Shown: positions 17,501 through 27,636 of the stretch, one piece after another
How positions within the stretch are numbered: the stretch's first letter is position 1
Layout of the letters: every line of letters begins with the position of its first letter
Assembly (NCBI GenBank): GCA_014860225.1
Contig: JACZKE010000053.1
Location: forward strand, 34,214 to 98,213
Direction: 5' to 3'
Origin: Desulfuromonadales bacterium
GTDB taxonomy: Bacteria > Desulfobacterota > Desulfuromonadia > Desulfuromonadales > BM103
DNA: 64,000 nt
Program-made: the position numbers and the translations under genes
Notes under the pieces: generated by a model
What the model saw: only the letters and a program-made list of their open reading frames with translations
The model's database searches: none
What the model was told of the DNA's origin: nothing

Positions 17501-18454
17501 CTCCTTGATCAGGACTCCGGGATCGAGCCCGTTACCGGTCAATTCGCCATTCATGTGGTAGGAATCGATCCAGGCGAGTTGCAGATCTCCGGCTAGGTCG
17601 CCGTTCAAATACCTGCCTTGCAGATTGTCGAAGCGGATGCCCTGCCAGGAGCCCCGAGCCTCGGCGGTCAGCCAGACGTTGTCATCATCGTCTGCGACAT
17701 TGCCGAAACGAACCGGCCCGGAGAAATCATTCCAGTCGCCATCAAGAGAGAGTTGTGCCGGGAAATCGATCGGTACAGCGATATCCTGGAACAGCTTGGG
17801 TTTAATCAGCGTGTCCGGGAGGTGGACATCTGCCGTCATTTGCAGATGAGGTTGCTGCAAGTCCCAATCGAACGCGCCGCTCAACTGGACAAAGGGAGAG
17901 AGGTAGCTGAATTCCGGAGCCTTGAGCTGCTTCCTTGACCAAAGATAACTCCCTGAAATTTCGTCGGCGATGACAACGCCACCGCCATCTTTCTGCAGGG
18001 CGACTCCCTGAACCTGCAAGTGGTCGATCTGCACTGACAGCCAGACTGGCAGGAAGGCAAGATTGCTTACGGCAAACGGCGACCCGTTCACCTCGACCGC
18101 CCTGCCCTCCGCCTGGTCAGCATCAGCCAACGTCCGGACTACCAGTTGATCGACTTCCAGAGTACGGATAATCAGCTTTTGCTGCAGTAAACTGAAAGGC
18201 TCCCATTCCAACCGGAAGTGCTGGACGGTCAGCTCTCCATTTGGCCAGGCGACCACGCAGTCGCCGACAAGCAGCTCATCTGCCAGCCGGCCCTCCAACT
18301 GCCCGATCGTGATCTGCACGTCGGCTGCGTCAGCGATTGTTTCGATCAGCCATGAAGCTCCGGCCGTAGAGCGCAGCAGCCAACTGCCGAAACCGATCAC
18401 GGTCAGGACGAGCAACACCAGCAGCACACAGATTGACAGAATCCAGCGTCTCAT
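14549..18454 (-). CDS. tamB: TamB, translocation and assembly module inner-membrane subunit
   Basis: A 1301-residue protein with one N-terminal membrane helix (residues ~5-28), a very long repetitive beta-helical body, and a C-terminal TamB/DUF490 domain ending in an aromatic, outer-membrane-like tail (VDLYYLIKFD). TamB spans the periplasm and, with TamA, helps insert outer-membrane proteins; relatives also move phospholipids between membranes. The ATG overlaps the tamA stop codon (CATATGA at 18454-18451). Length is typical of the family. Confidence 0.95.
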   Translation of the reverse strand: MRRWILSICVLLVLLVLTVIGFGSWLLRSTAGASWLIETIADAADVQITIGQLEGRLADELLVGDCVVAWPNGELTVQHFRLEWEPFSLLQQKLIIRTLEVDQLVVRTLADADQAEGRAVEVNGSPFAVSNLAFLPVWLSVQIDHLQVQGVALQKDGGGVVIADEISGSYLWSRKQLKAPEFSYLSPFVQLSGAFDWDLQQPHLQMTADVHLPDTLIKPKLFQDIAVPIDFPAQLSLDGDWNDFSGPVRFGNVADDDDNVWLTAEARGSWQGIRFDNLQGRYLNGDLAGDLQLAWIDSYHMNGELTGNGLDPGVLIKELDGRTRLDVSGDLLVPYDGRPLQASLGAVIYEGQLRGYAIAGQVAADWRDGGLHKINLDLTGESARVIARGKPSERLEMDLAVADLSPFYPDLAGKLTASGWLRWVDGYLTGEVQGSAAKIVWKETSFASLNFNARHLAQQAPLVLDLDGQNFQYGELLAEHLQLVMSGTLEQHDVQVMINGLGANLALQLAGQYRDKVWQAQLQALSGEVPELGTWNLEDPARITWQSGVINLEDFSVVSRRGERLALKITNWGRTTNAQLALSWHALSHDWLAYLRPSLKVSGQSSGDLLLEMAAQQPVSLKARLTADAELQNELSVVTIPALSAEAVWLKDGLDLNVAADSDTGEHFELAAHSSESLSWQWPPEQLSLDMRWQGVNLERISRIREELEVQGFSDGHAQLEIRGGKLLHVNSTVSADGLMQQKNQPVGFRSLLADLNWDGRGFHCTAHVEGVHKGILDLNLTSTDTPRFAWPDSGQIDLNIDNFKLESLNPVLPDKVTLVGAIHGKSGGYWQDDGQIFMDGQLKFADSSLTLQNPGGQIDIQVPQADVEWQWQGDQLIGSLAVQLAREGQLHGSWQLPLPARWPISFVEDGALQASLQGQLHATGMLAALAPGLIQDLHGQIKGDLQVTGSWQDPVFSGDLALLEAGAYVPMTGITIEDFEIRTVLQGTQLKIEEFSLRSGPGTLIGSGVIDFERWQLQRYRLTVEGERLQVYNFPELQVLCSPELTLTGDLEKLRLEGSLLIPEMSLLEAETSPEVLPSNDVVIAGEDQDRRKALPIDADIQVAVELGERVWIRTVGVSTRLQGGGMITLNDQNQVVVFGEITLAKGVYKAYGANLDIKQGVLTYAGRQVSNPRLNILATRDVGTVQAGVQVTGTAEAPVVTLYSQPAMPERDILGYIFMGRPMREGQEGEDALMIGAGALLPGYGGTFSDLGISEIDIQGLFSGTGGVTLRKRLSEKWEVESTLGVESGVDLYYLIKFD

Positions 18455-20223
18455 ATGTCAAACCCGACGCTCAGATGGAGACGCAGGCCGAACCCGCCCT
18501 CGCTGACGCGGTTGGCCAGGTCGATCTTTATCGGTCCGATCGGCGTGTAGCGACGTACGCCGATACCGGCACCGCTGACAAACGTCATCGTTTCACTCGC
18601 ATTGAAGGCACTGCCGATGTCGTAGAAGACCGCCAGCCCCCAGTTGTTGTTGAGAGCGTACTCGCCTTCGATACTGCCGACCAGCATGGAGTCGCCGCCG
18701 ACCACATCGTTGTTTTCGTCACGCGGCCCCTGCGATTTATAGGCGTAACCGCGCACACTGCTGTCGCCGCCGACGAAGAAACGCAGGGAGGGAGGAATCT
18801 CACTGATTTCTTTATCTTTAATCGTGGTTGCAGCCTCCACCCGGCTGTGCAAGGTGAAGCGGCGGCCGAGCGGCCACATAAAACTCCCTCCCCCGAGAGC
18901 CTGGCCGAGCGTGACATCGGAAAAGGGCCCATCGTAGCTGCCGCGCAGTTCGAAACGCAGCTGATACCCGGTCTTCGGGTTGATCAGGTCATCGTAGGAG
19001 CGCTGGTAGTAGCGTAGGCCTGGAATCATCAGGCGAGAGAGATTATCATCCGTACCGACCTCGCTGTCCTCCCGGGAATAGCGCAGGTAAACTGATCCGG
19101 TTTTACCGCTGCCAAGTCCGAAAGTCTGCTCCAGTTCGGTATAGATGATCTGGGTTTTGTAGGTATCAAGGTCCTCCTGACTGGCCCCGATTGAGGCAAC
19201 CAGGTTGTTGTCGGAGCTGCCCGCCTGGGGGATGGAGTAGCTGGTTTCCAGGGACTGGGCCTTCTCGGCCAGAGACAGATCGAAGGTGTAAAGGTCCGGG
19301 CGATCAAAGGCCTGGGTGTTCTGGTAGTTAAGTGAGAGTCGGGCCCCGGTGTTGGTTCCGTAACCGATGCCCGGCCGCAAACGCTGCTGCGGACCTGGAA
19401 CCAGCTTGATGTTGACCGGAACCCTGTTCTCCTCGACCAAGTCCATGCGCGGCACCATCAGGACTTCGTCAAAGCGGTTCGCCTGGTAGAAGTTGATGCG
19501 GGTCTGGTGTAACTCGCGATGAGAAAAAACGTCGCCTTCGGCAAAAGTAATGAACCTGCGCAGGAAGGTTTCGTCAAAACGGTCGGTCCCGCCTTCGAAC
19601 TCAGCGGGTCCGAACCGGTAGAGTGCTCCGGTATCCAGCACCAGTTCGATATCCGCCGCATCCTCTGTCGGGTAGACAGTGATCCGGTGAGTTGTGTATG
19701 AGGCCTTCAGGTAACCCAGGTCGATCGCTTTGAGCTGCAGTGTCTTCTTGCCTGCTTCATAGAGTTCATGGTGCAGCACATCTCCCTGTTTGAGGGGAAA
19801 GCTGCGGCGCTCAGCTTTCAGTTCTGCCTCGTCGGCACCCGTACCGACCAACCGCAAGGTCAGCTGCCGTACCCTGGCCGGAACCCCGGGGTTGATCTGA
19901 ACGTCGATTCGATAGAGATCGGCTGTCTCCTGCAGATCGGTCGTGATCTCGCTGCGGTAATAACCGAAAGGCTGCAGGGCCTTCTCGACCTGGCTGGGAA
20001 TCTTGTCGACAAAGCGCAGCAGCCAGCGCTGGTCAACCTTTCCGTCGCGCACGATGCCCGGAGGCAGTGCGAGCGCAGCTTCTACATTCTGCTTTTCCTG
20101 CCCGGTCACACCTGAGACATTAACTGCGACATCCGAAGGCAAGGCAAACACCGATGTCGGCAAAGACATTGCCAGCACGCAGAAAAAAATGCAGCACTTT
20201 ACTCTGAGGAAGAGCAGAGACAT
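18451..20223 (-). CDS. tamA: TamA, Omp85-family outer-membrane assembly factor
   Basis: A 590-residue protein with a signal peptide (cleavage near VFA), three POTRA-like domains (to about residue 250) and a C-terminal 16-strand Omp85 beta-barrel. The barrel keeps the FFVGGDSSVRGYAYKS motif (RGY of loop 6) and ends with an aromatic-rich final strand (LHLSVGFDI). It partners with TamB. I prefer the ATG at 20223, which starts the signal peptide; a TTG at 20253 is possible. No strong ribosome-binding site is visible at either. Confidence 0.94.
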   Translation of the reverse strand: MSLLFLRVKCCIFFCVLAMSLPTSVFALPSDVAVNVSGVTGQEKQNVEAALALPPGIVRDGKVDQRWLLRFVDKIPSQVEKALQPFGYYRSEITTDLQETADLYRIDVQINPGVPARVRQLTLRLVGTGADEAELKAERRSFPLKQGDVLHHELYEAGKKTLQLKAIDLGYLKASYTTHRITVYPTEDAADIELVLDTGALYRFGPAEFEGGTDRFDETFLRRFITFAEGDVFSHRELHQTRINFYQANRFDEVLMVPRMDLVEENRVPVNIKLVPGPQQRLRPGIGYGTNTGARLSLNYQNTQAFDRPDLYTFDLSLAEKAQSLETSYSIPQAGSSDNNLVASIGASQEDLDTYKTQIIYTELEQTFGLGSGKTGSVYLRYSREDSEVGTDDNLSRLMIPGLRYYQRSYDDLINPKTGYQLRFELRGSYDGPFSDVTLGQALGGGSFMWPLGRRFTLHSRVEAATTIKDKEISEIPPSLRFFVGGDSSVRGYAYKSQGPRDENNDVVGGDSMLVGSIEGEYALNNNWGLAVFYDIGSAFNASETMTFVSGAGIGVRRYTPIGPIKIDLANRVSEGGFGLRLHLSVGFDI

Positions 20224-20540
20224 CGACCTGGCAGCTCCGAATATTCGTATCAAGTTTATATAATCCCTAAAGCTTTCTTAAACGCCGTTGCGTGACATTA
20301 CTCTCATCGCAACAGTACCCTGTCATTCTAGCGAGGTTCGTCTGAATGCCAAGCAGAACCAGCCATGAACACAAGAAAAACCGGTCAAATAGTGTCCATG
20401 CATGAATTGTAAAATTCCACTGGAGCAAGTTTGCATATAAACATTTTATCTTATACTAAATTCAAAATCCCACGACCAGAGAAATGGCGGATAATTGCAT
20501 CGACTGGCCCCGACTGGGGACTGCCCTTTCAGGTTTAAGG

Positions 20541-20750
20541 GTGTAAAACTCGTAGTCATCCACCAACGTTTCATGGCCGTTAAGATAGGCCGCAGCGTTA
20601 ACAATTGCGGCCCAATGTCTTTTGCAGTGTCGCCCTTAACCTCCATAAATCTCTGAGCAAGAAATGCCCTCCGCAGGAGATAGCCGATTTTTGCTTACTT
20701 TTTGGCGGCTTGCAAAAAGTAAGGCGTCTGGCGGGACGCGACCCGCCGGT
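20541..20750. repeat. 210-bp direct repeat, copy A
   Basis: Runs from GTGTAAAACTCGTAGTCATC to ACGCGACCCGCCGGT and is nearly identical to 21088-21297. It includes a perfect 10-bp stem CTTACTTTTT/AAAAAGTAAG and a GGCGGG/CCCGCC stem. Reading frames across it are products of the repeat and not real genes. Confidence 0.85.
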
Positions 20751-20902
20751 GTTAAGATTTGGATTCTTATATGATTTCAGTGTTTTACAGAAAAAATTAG
20801 AACCGCAGGCGCTGCGCCCTGCACCCGCCTCACTTTCTTTTTATCCCGCCGAAAAGAAAGTAAGCAAAGAAAACGGCGGCCATGGCATGGAGCATTTCTT
20901 GC
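20657..20902. repeat. Element with inverted ends GCAAGAAATGC / GCATTTCTTGC
   Basis: GCAAGAAATGC (20657-20667) and GCATTTCTTGC (20892-20902) form 11-bp perfect inverted ends around about 225 bp. The interior has three hairpins, including ACTTTCTTTT/AAAAGAAAGT near the right. The second 210-bp repeat has only the left end and half the interior. It resembles a non-autonomous palindromic element widely scattered in proteobacterial genomes. Confidence 0.6.
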
Positions 20903-21087
20903 GCGAAGTTTTCTGTGGTGTGAACTATCAGAGTTCCCGGGAACAACAGAGTGCTGTTCTGTAACGAAAAAAGGGGGCCTGTGTTATCGGCCCCCGCGTT
21001 AATAAATGGTTCTGCCGATGAATTGCCGCATCGCTGTTGTTTCTTGCGCTGGTTTACAGTAACAATCCCCGGATGGAGTGTGTGAAG

Positions 21088-21297
21088 GTGTAAAACTCGT
21101 AGTCATCCACCAAAGCCTCATGGCCGTTAAGATAGGCCGCAGCGTTAACAGCTGCAACCAATTGTCGTGTGCAGTGTCGCCCTTAACCTCCAGAAATCTC
21201 TGAGCAAGAAATGCCCTCCGCAGGAGATAGCCGATTTTTGCTTACTTTTTGGCGGCTTGCAAAAAGTAAGGCGTCTGGCGGGACGCGACCCGCCGGT
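21088..21297. repeat. 210-bp direct repeat, copy B
   Basis: Second copy of the repeat at 20541-20750, differing at a handful of positions (for example AAAGCCTC against AACGTTTC). It ends at ACCCGCCGGT, about 200 bp before pntAA. The rest of 20254-21499 holds no gene; a weak TTACGT-N18-TAGAAT promoter candidate for pntAA lies near 21393-21422. Confidence 0.85.
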
Positions 21298-21499
21298 TTT
21301 GCTTGAGGTAAGATCACTAAAATCTGCGCATTTTTTGTGGATTGTGTAGACCTGGCCCTTAAGTCCAGCCCCCGACCTTATCGCAGTCAGTTTACGTATT
21401 ATTTCTGCAATACGGTAGAATATAAAAACATCGAGAAACTTCAGTGACATCAAAGCTCGCCCTCGACTAAAATCATGCCCGGAAACGGAGCAACGCAGT

Positions 21500-22636
21500 A
21501 TGACGTTAATCGCTATTCCAAACGAGACAAGCACGAGGGATAAACGTACTGCAATAACCCCGGAAAACGCCGACAAGCTGATACGCTCCGGTGCCGAGGT
21601 TTTGGTAGAGGCTGGACTCGGCTCCGGATGCGGCTTTGTCGATGAGCAGTACCGAGAAGCCGGCGCCAGAGTGACCGATAAGCTTCAGACCCTGCTCGCT
21701 GAGGCCGATATTGTCCTGCGCGTGCATAAACCGACCGTCGATGAAATCGCGCAACTTAAGCGGGGCGCCATCCATATCAGTTATCTCGACCCGTTCAATG
21801 AACGGGCGCTGGTCGAGGCCCTCAAGGATCGGCAGATTACCGCGATCAGCATGGAGATGATTCCCCGGACAACACGTGCGCAGAAAATGGACGCTTTGAG
21901 CTCCCAGGCCAGTCTGGCCGGATATGTTATGGTGATGCAGGCGGCCAACCGTCTGAACCGCATCCTGCCGATGATGATGACCCCGTCCGGCACGATCAAG
22001 CCGGCCAGGGTGTTCATAATCGGCGCCGGGGTCGCCGGCCTGCAGGCAATTGCCACTGCCAGGCGTCTCGGCGCGCGGGTGACCGCTTTTGACACGCGTG
22101 CAGTCGTAGCGGAGCAGGTGGAGTCACTGGGGGCGAGCTTCCTGAAGATCGACCTGGGTGAAACCAGCCAGACCAGCGACGGCTATGCCCTGCAGTTGAC
22201 ACCGGAGCAGTTGGCCAGACAGCAGCAGGGGCAGGCTGACGAAATCGCCAGATCCGATATCGTCGTCACCACGGCCCAGGTGTTCGGACGCAAGCCGCCG
22301 CGGCTGGTGACCCGTGACATGATCCGACGCATGCTGCAGGGGAGCGTGGTCGTCGACATGGCCGCAGAGAGCGGTGGCAATGTTGAAGGCTCGGTGGCCG
22401 GCGAGGTGGTTGAAGTCGATGATGTGATCATCGTCGGCAGCGGCAACTGGTCAGGTCAGGTGAGTCGTGATGCCAGCAACATGTACTCCAACAACCTCTT
22501 CAACCTGGTCAACGAGTACTGGAACGCTGAGCAGAAGACCTTTGAACTCGACCTGGACGACGATATCCTGTGCGGCTGCGTGATCACCCATGCCGGCGAA
22601 ATCGTCAACGAATCCATCCGTAAACAATATGCATAA
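21500..22636 (+). CDS. pntAA: NAD(P) transhydrogenase alpha subunit, domain I (PntAA)
   Basis: A 378-residue soluble NAD(H)-binding subunit. It has the N-terminal alanine-dehydrogenase-like domain (PNETSTRDKRTAITPENADKL), the Rossmann loop GAGVAGLQAI (residues ~175-184), and the mobile-loop/domain-I signature around VDMAAESGGNVEGS. It is split from the membrane part, as in three-gene transhydrogenases. The enzyme couples proton entry to hydride transfer from NADH to NADP+. GGAG lies 9 nt before the ATG. It is followed after 9 bp by pntAB. Confidence 0.97.
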   Translation: MTLIAIPNETSTRDKRTAITPENADKLIRSGAEVLVEAGLGSGCGFVDEQYREAGARVTDKLQTLLAEADIVLRVHKPTVDEIAQLKRGAIHISYLDPFNERALVEALKDRQITAISMEMIPRTTRAQKMDALSSQASLAGYVMVMQAANRLNRILPMMMTPSGTIKPARVFIIGAGVAGLQAIATARRLGARVTAFDTRAVVAEQVESLGASFLKIDLGETSQTSDGYALQLTPEQLARQQQGQADEIARSDIVVTTAQVFGRKPPRLVTRDMIRRMLQGSVVVDMAAESGGNVEGSVAGEVVEVDDVIIVGSGNWSGQVSRDASNMYSNNLFNLVNEYWNAEQKTFELDLDDDILCGCVITHAGEIVNESIRKQYA

Positions 22637-22645
22637 GGAGAGCAT

Positions 22646-22929
22646 ATGGAGCTGGTCTACCTGTCTTTTATCCTGATCCTGGCCATCTTCCTCGGTTTTG
22701 AACTGATTCAGAAAGTGCCGGCCACCCTGCATACCCCGCTGATGTCAGGTGCCAATGCCATCTCCGGTATCACCCTGGTGGGAGCGCTGGTGGGTGCCGG
22801 CAGCGAAGGTACGACACTGACCGTGATACTCGGCACTGCTGCCGTAGCTTTCGCAACCATCAATGTTGTGGGGGGTTACCTGGTCACCGACCGGATGCTG
22901 GCGATGTTCAAGAAAAGAGTGAGCAAATA

Positions 22930-22930
<1 letters not shown>
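22646..22930 (+). CDS. pntAB: NAD(P) transhydrogenase alpha subunit, membrane part (PntAB)
   Basis: A 94-residue protein with three membrane helices and the conserved TPLMSGANAISGI turn of transhydrogenase domain II. It is the C-terminal, membrane half of the E. coli PntA chain, encoded here as a separate gene. AAGGAG stands before the ATG. The stop codon overlaps the pntB start (TAATG), so translation is coupled. Confidence 0.96.
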
Positions 22931-24294
<1,364 letters not shown>

Positions 24295-24347
24295 CTGCAC
24301 TGCTTTGGCTTTTCATGATTGTATGGGCTGTGCAGGATTAAGTGAGG

Positions 24348-25004
24348 TTACAAGAGCTCGATTAAATCCTTAGCCTGGGAGCCGCTGCTGTGCTTGATCA
24401 GTATGCGCAGCAGCTTGTCCAGTTTCTCCTCGAGCTGCTTGACGACCAATTCAAGCGGTTGCCACTCTTCGTCAGTGGCTTCAGAGGCCGCACGGTGGGG
24501 AAAGGGAGGCAGGGGAGCCGAGGGTTCAAGCCTGGCTCGTCGACTGGCAGTCGCTCCATATTGCAGATCAATTGCCTTAAGGATCAGTTCAGCTGAAGCC
24601 ATCGTCGGCTTGATCCAGCATTCGGTGAGAAACTGCAAGGTGTCAATTACATATAGATTTGTGGGATCGGGCATAGCGACCACCAGGTGCATGATCCCTC
24701 TGATTTCGACGCGATCGACCGGAATGACGCAAAACTCGATAGCCTTGGATTCAGGAATATAATCAAGCACGTCTGCGGGAATTCTGCGAGTGACAAGATC
24801 AACCTCGGGCAAGTCGAACTGCCTGGCGATGAAGCTGTGGAGATCCTCATCAGTAATATAACCCAGCTTGACAAGCGATTCACCCACCCGCCCGCCCCAA
24901 TGACGCTTGTAGGAGAGCGCCGAGTTCATCTGAAAGCCATTGATCAAGCCAGCTTTAATCAGAAGTTCTCCAAGTTTCGGGTTCTTGTTCAGAGCGCCCT
25001 CCAT
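24348..25004 (-). CDS. Stand-alone MshEN (GspE/PilB N-terminal) domain protein
   Basis: A 218-residue protein whose first ~150 residues match the N-terminal domain of GspE/PilB/MshE ATPases: LGELLIKAGLI, VKLGYITDEDL, ARQFDLPEVDL, VAMPDPTNLYVIDTLQFLTE. MshEN domains bind cyclic di-GMP. The ATPase domain is absent; the C-terminus is a charged, probably coiled-coil tail (LELVVKQLEEKLDKLLRIL). The start is uncertain: ATG at 25004, or TTG at 25013, with no clear ribosome-binding site. It lies close to a diguanylate cyclase and a PilZ-like gene, so a receptor role for cyclic di-GMP is inferred. Confidence 0.85.
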   Translation of the reverse strand: MEGALNKNPKLGELLIKAGLINGFQMNSALSYKRHWGGRVGESLVKLGYITDEDLHSFIARQFDLPEVDLVTRRIPADVLDYIPESKAIEFCVIPVDRVEIRGIMHLVVAMPDPTNLYVIDTLQFLTECWIKPTMASAELILKAIDLQYGATASRRARLEPSAPLPPFPHRAASEATDEEWQPLELVVKQLEEKLDKLLRILIKHSSGSQAKDLIELL

Positions 25005-25330
25005 AAAAGCCAACGCCGATTTTCGGTGGCTTCAAACCGATGACATTTAACTTTCTGCGGCTTCTGTGCCGCCCGGGAGCATGTCGATAGGCTCCTGACC
25101 AATGATATTTATATCACGCAACGGTTTCTGTACAAGACATAAAAAAACGGACCGATAACTCAAAAAAAGGTTATATGTGAGAAAGGTTTTCTTTGAGTCT
25201 TTCATTACTTTTTGCGTCTTATATGTAGATTGTCCATACAAAAGGAGAGATTAGAAGAAAATCTTTACCTGACTGACTTTATGAGTTAGATTGTCGATGT
25301 CAATTTGATGTTTTCGAGATGGGGGTGAAA

Positions 25331-25396
25331 ATGATCAACAGACAACAAAGACAATTTCTCACAAGCTACAAACCGCTGTCGTCAGTAATACACTGA
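25331..25396 (+). other. Possible 21-codon leader peptide before the diguanylate cyclase gene
   Basis: ATG at 25331, preceded at short distance by GGGGGTG, opens a 21-codon frame (MINRQQRQFLTSYKPLSSVIH) whose last codons lie in the terminator hairpin at 25371-25411. This is the geometry of a leader-peptide attenuator, but it could be chance. The rest of 25014-25330 shows no gene. Confidence 0.25.
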
Positions 25397-25411
25397 CCAG
25401 CGGTTTTTTTA
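25371..25411 (+). terminator. Intrinsic terminator upstream of the diguanylate cyclase gene
   Basis: AACCGCTG (25371-25378) pairs with CAGCGGTT (25398-25405), extended inside by GTCAG/CTGAC, and is followed by TTTTTTA. It is a strong plus-strand terminator only 46 bp before the start at 25458. It implies a short upstream transcript or a regulated leader. Confidence 0.75.
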
Positions 25412-25457
25412 TATCAACGTCTCCGGTTTTGAAGTCCCGAATGCAGAGAAGATATCT

Positions 25458-26867
25458 ATGAACCCGAACAAAAAAATACTTATTATTGACGACGAGTTTT
25501 TTTTCAGGAAGATCCTGACAGACGCCCTCAGTAACGGTTACGATATCATTGAAGGTGAAAACGGCGACGAAGCCATCTCACTTGCCCTGGCACATAAACC
25601 CAACCTGATCATCATGGATGTAGAGATGCCGGTCAAAAGTGGGATTGAAGCCTGCAAGGTTCTGAAGAGCATAGCTGAAACAAGCCATATTCCAGTGATC
25701 CTGTTCACTTCGCGTTCAAAAAAAGAGGATCTTATCCTCGGTTTAAAGGCTGGTGCTGATGATTACATCACCAAACCTATCAACCTTTCTGAAGTCCTTG
25801 CAAGGGTGGATGCACATCTCAGGACAAGAGATTACTACACCGAACTGGAGCATAAGGACCTGCTTTTCCTGCTGGAGCTTTCGGAAAACATTTCTGCCTT
25901 ACGAAGTCCCATGGCGATACTTCGACTGATTGTTGACAGGATGAACGATATTGTCGATGTCTCGCGATGTTCTATTGTCAGCATCAATGACAGTGGAGAA
26001 GCGTTCGTCAAGGCAAGCAGTGACTTAAAAATGAATGACGAAATAAAACTGGAATTATTCAAATACCCGGAAATCCGCAAATCCTTTGAATCCAAACAGA
26101 CCGTGATCGTAAATGACATAAAAACCGACCCGCTAATGAATTCAGTCCGGGAGTACATCCAGGATCTCGACTATAATTCCATCGTTGTCATTCCGATCAT
26201 TAAAAAAGAGAGCGTCATAGGGACATTTTTCTTAAGGACTGCCTCCCCGTATAAAAACGGTATTACCGTAAGAATTCAAAAGTTGTGCCAATTGGTAGCG
26301 AATATCTCAGCGAATGCTTTGGAAAATGCCATCCTCTTTGAGTCCATGAAAACAGCTCAAGAATATTTCGAAGATATGTCCATTCGTGATGGCCTGACAA
26401 AGCTCTACAACCATCGTCATTTTTATAACCGGCTGGAAGAGGAATTCAGCAGGGCCAACCGTTATAATTCACCACTATCTCTCATTTTTTTCGACATAGA
26501 TGACTTTAAACGCGTGAACGACATTTATGGTCACACCAAGGGAGATAAAGTACTGAAGCAAATCGGACAACTCTTGAAGAGCGTCGCCAGGGAGAGCGAT
26601 ATTGCCGCGCGCTATGGGGGGGAAGAATTTGCCCTTCTCCTCCCGAATACCAATGCTGCAGGAGCTCTTGATGTGACAAACCGGTTATCCGCGATCATCC
26701 GCGAGCACAAATTTGAAAAAATGAATGGCGAACAGATCACCATCAGCGCCGGGACCGCCACTCTGCTTGGAAAAAACATTGAGTCATATGAGCAACTTGT
26801 ACGACTTGCCGACGATGCGATGTACAAAGCCAAGAAGCACGGCAAAGATTGCATTACCCAGGCCTGA
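25458..26867 (+). CDS. Response regulator diguanylate cyclase (REC-GAF-GGDEF)
   Basis: A 469-residue signalling protein. Residues 1-120 are a receiver domain with Asp11-Asp12, phospho-acceptor Asp54 (LIIMDVEMP) and Lys107. Residues ~140-295 are a GAF-like domain. Residues ~300-469 are a GGDEF domain with the intact active site GGEEF (387-391), so it should make cyclic di-GMP from GTP. RESD (378-381) lies five residues before it and matches the inhibitory I-site. No cognate kinase is adjacent. It is more AT-rich than neighbouring housekeeping genes and sits between the MshEN and PilZ-like genes. Confidence 0.95.
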   Translation: MNPNKKILIIDDEFFFRKILTDALSNGYDIIEGENGDEAISLALAHKPNLIIMDVEMPVKSGIEACKVLKSIAETSHIPVILFTSRSKKEDLILGLKAGADDYITKPINLSEVLARVDAHLRTRDYYTELEHKDLLFLLELSENISALRSPMAILRLIVDRMNDIVDVSRCSIVSINDSGEAFVKASSDLKMNDEIKLELFKYPEIRKSFESKQTVIVNDIKTDPLMNSVREYIQDLDYNSIVVIPIIKKESVIGTFFLRTASPYKNGITVRIQKLCQLVANISANALENAILFESMKTAQEYFEDMSIRDGLTKLYNHRHFYNRLEEEFSRANRYNSPLSLIFFDIDDFKRVNDIYGHTKGDKVLKQIGQLLKSVARESDIAARYGGEEFALLLPNTNAAGALDVTNRLSAIIREHKFEKMNGEQITISAGTATLLGKNIESYEQLVRLADDAMYKAKKHGKDCITQA

Positions 26868-26961
26868 GATCAGGATCTTCACTTCTTGTCCCGTCTGATC
26901 AACTGAAGATGATGTTTTCTGAATAAACATTCAAACTGAATTCAGCAAAAGAGAGACGAAT

Positions 26962-27615
26962 ATGCTGCAGATGGACTGCCCGAATTGCAAAGGGGTTATT
27001 AAATCTCATTTTCTTGTTGATCTGTCGACTATCGAGTGCGACCAATGCAAACAAAACGTTCCGGTTGATAATGTCTTCATCACAACCAATTATTTCACCA
27101 TACACCGGGACGACCTGGTGAATCGGACTTTTCGTTTCCAGAAGCTCCTGAGAGAAGTTGAAAAGGAGCTGCTTTTGATGGCCGAAAACAAAGAGGTGTC
27201 TATCAAAAGCCGGGAAAGTCTGGATCAGTTCTATTCATCCCTTCAGGAGTTGTTAGACGGGGCAAGAGACAGCTACCGGCTGGAGCTTTGCTGTGATCTG
27301 TTTGTAGAAATACACGATAAAGACAGAATAATTAATGGGAAACTGGTGAACTTGAGTACCAAAGGCGGCTCGATTGAATTTGAGGCGATTGATAAAGTTC
27401 CCCGGAAAAGATCTGAGCTTAAAATTGAATTTTCATTCCCCGGGTCTTCAGAACGTTTGTGCATTAATGCCAAGGTTGTCTGGACGAAGGAAAAGAAAAA
27501 GGATGGTGGGACTCACTTCGCGATTATAGGCTTAACTTTTACCGGTATAGATGAGACGACCCGTAGCTGCATATGGAATTATCTTCTTGATCATACACCG
27601 GCTCCAGTTCAGTGA
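26962..27615 (+). CDS. Zinc-ribbon and PilZ-like domain protein
   Basis: A 217-residue protein. Residues 5-30 form a CPNC...CDQC zinc-ribbon-like knuckle. A helical middle (residues ~60-105) follows. The C-terminal ~110 residues look like a PilZ domain with NLSTKGGSIEF, which fits the (D/N)xSxxG motif. The arginine motif (RxxxR) that normally grips cyclic di-GMP is not clear (SYRLEL), so binding is uncertain. It lies 94 bp after the diguanylate cyclase gene in the same direction and is a natural effector candidate. Confidence 0.8.
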   Translation: MLQMDCPNCKGVIKSHFLVDLSTIECDQCKQNVPVDNVFITTNYFTIHRDDLVNRTFRFQKLLREVEKELLLMAENKEVSIKSRESLDQFYSSLQELLDGARDSYRLELCCDLFVEIHDKDRIINGKLVNLSTKGGSIEFEAIDKVPRKRSELKIEFSFPGSSERLCINAKVVWTKEKKKDGGTHFAIIGLTFTGIDETTRSCIWNYLLDHTPAPVQ

Positions 27616-27636
27616 ATGTCCGGCTGATGTCTGGCA

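Noticed and set aside
20605..20964. 119-codon plus-strand frame (KSLSKKCPPQEIADFCLLFGG)
   Set aside because: Lies in the 210-bp repeat and palindromic element; repeated identically in copy B; this type of frame is a known artefact of the repeat.
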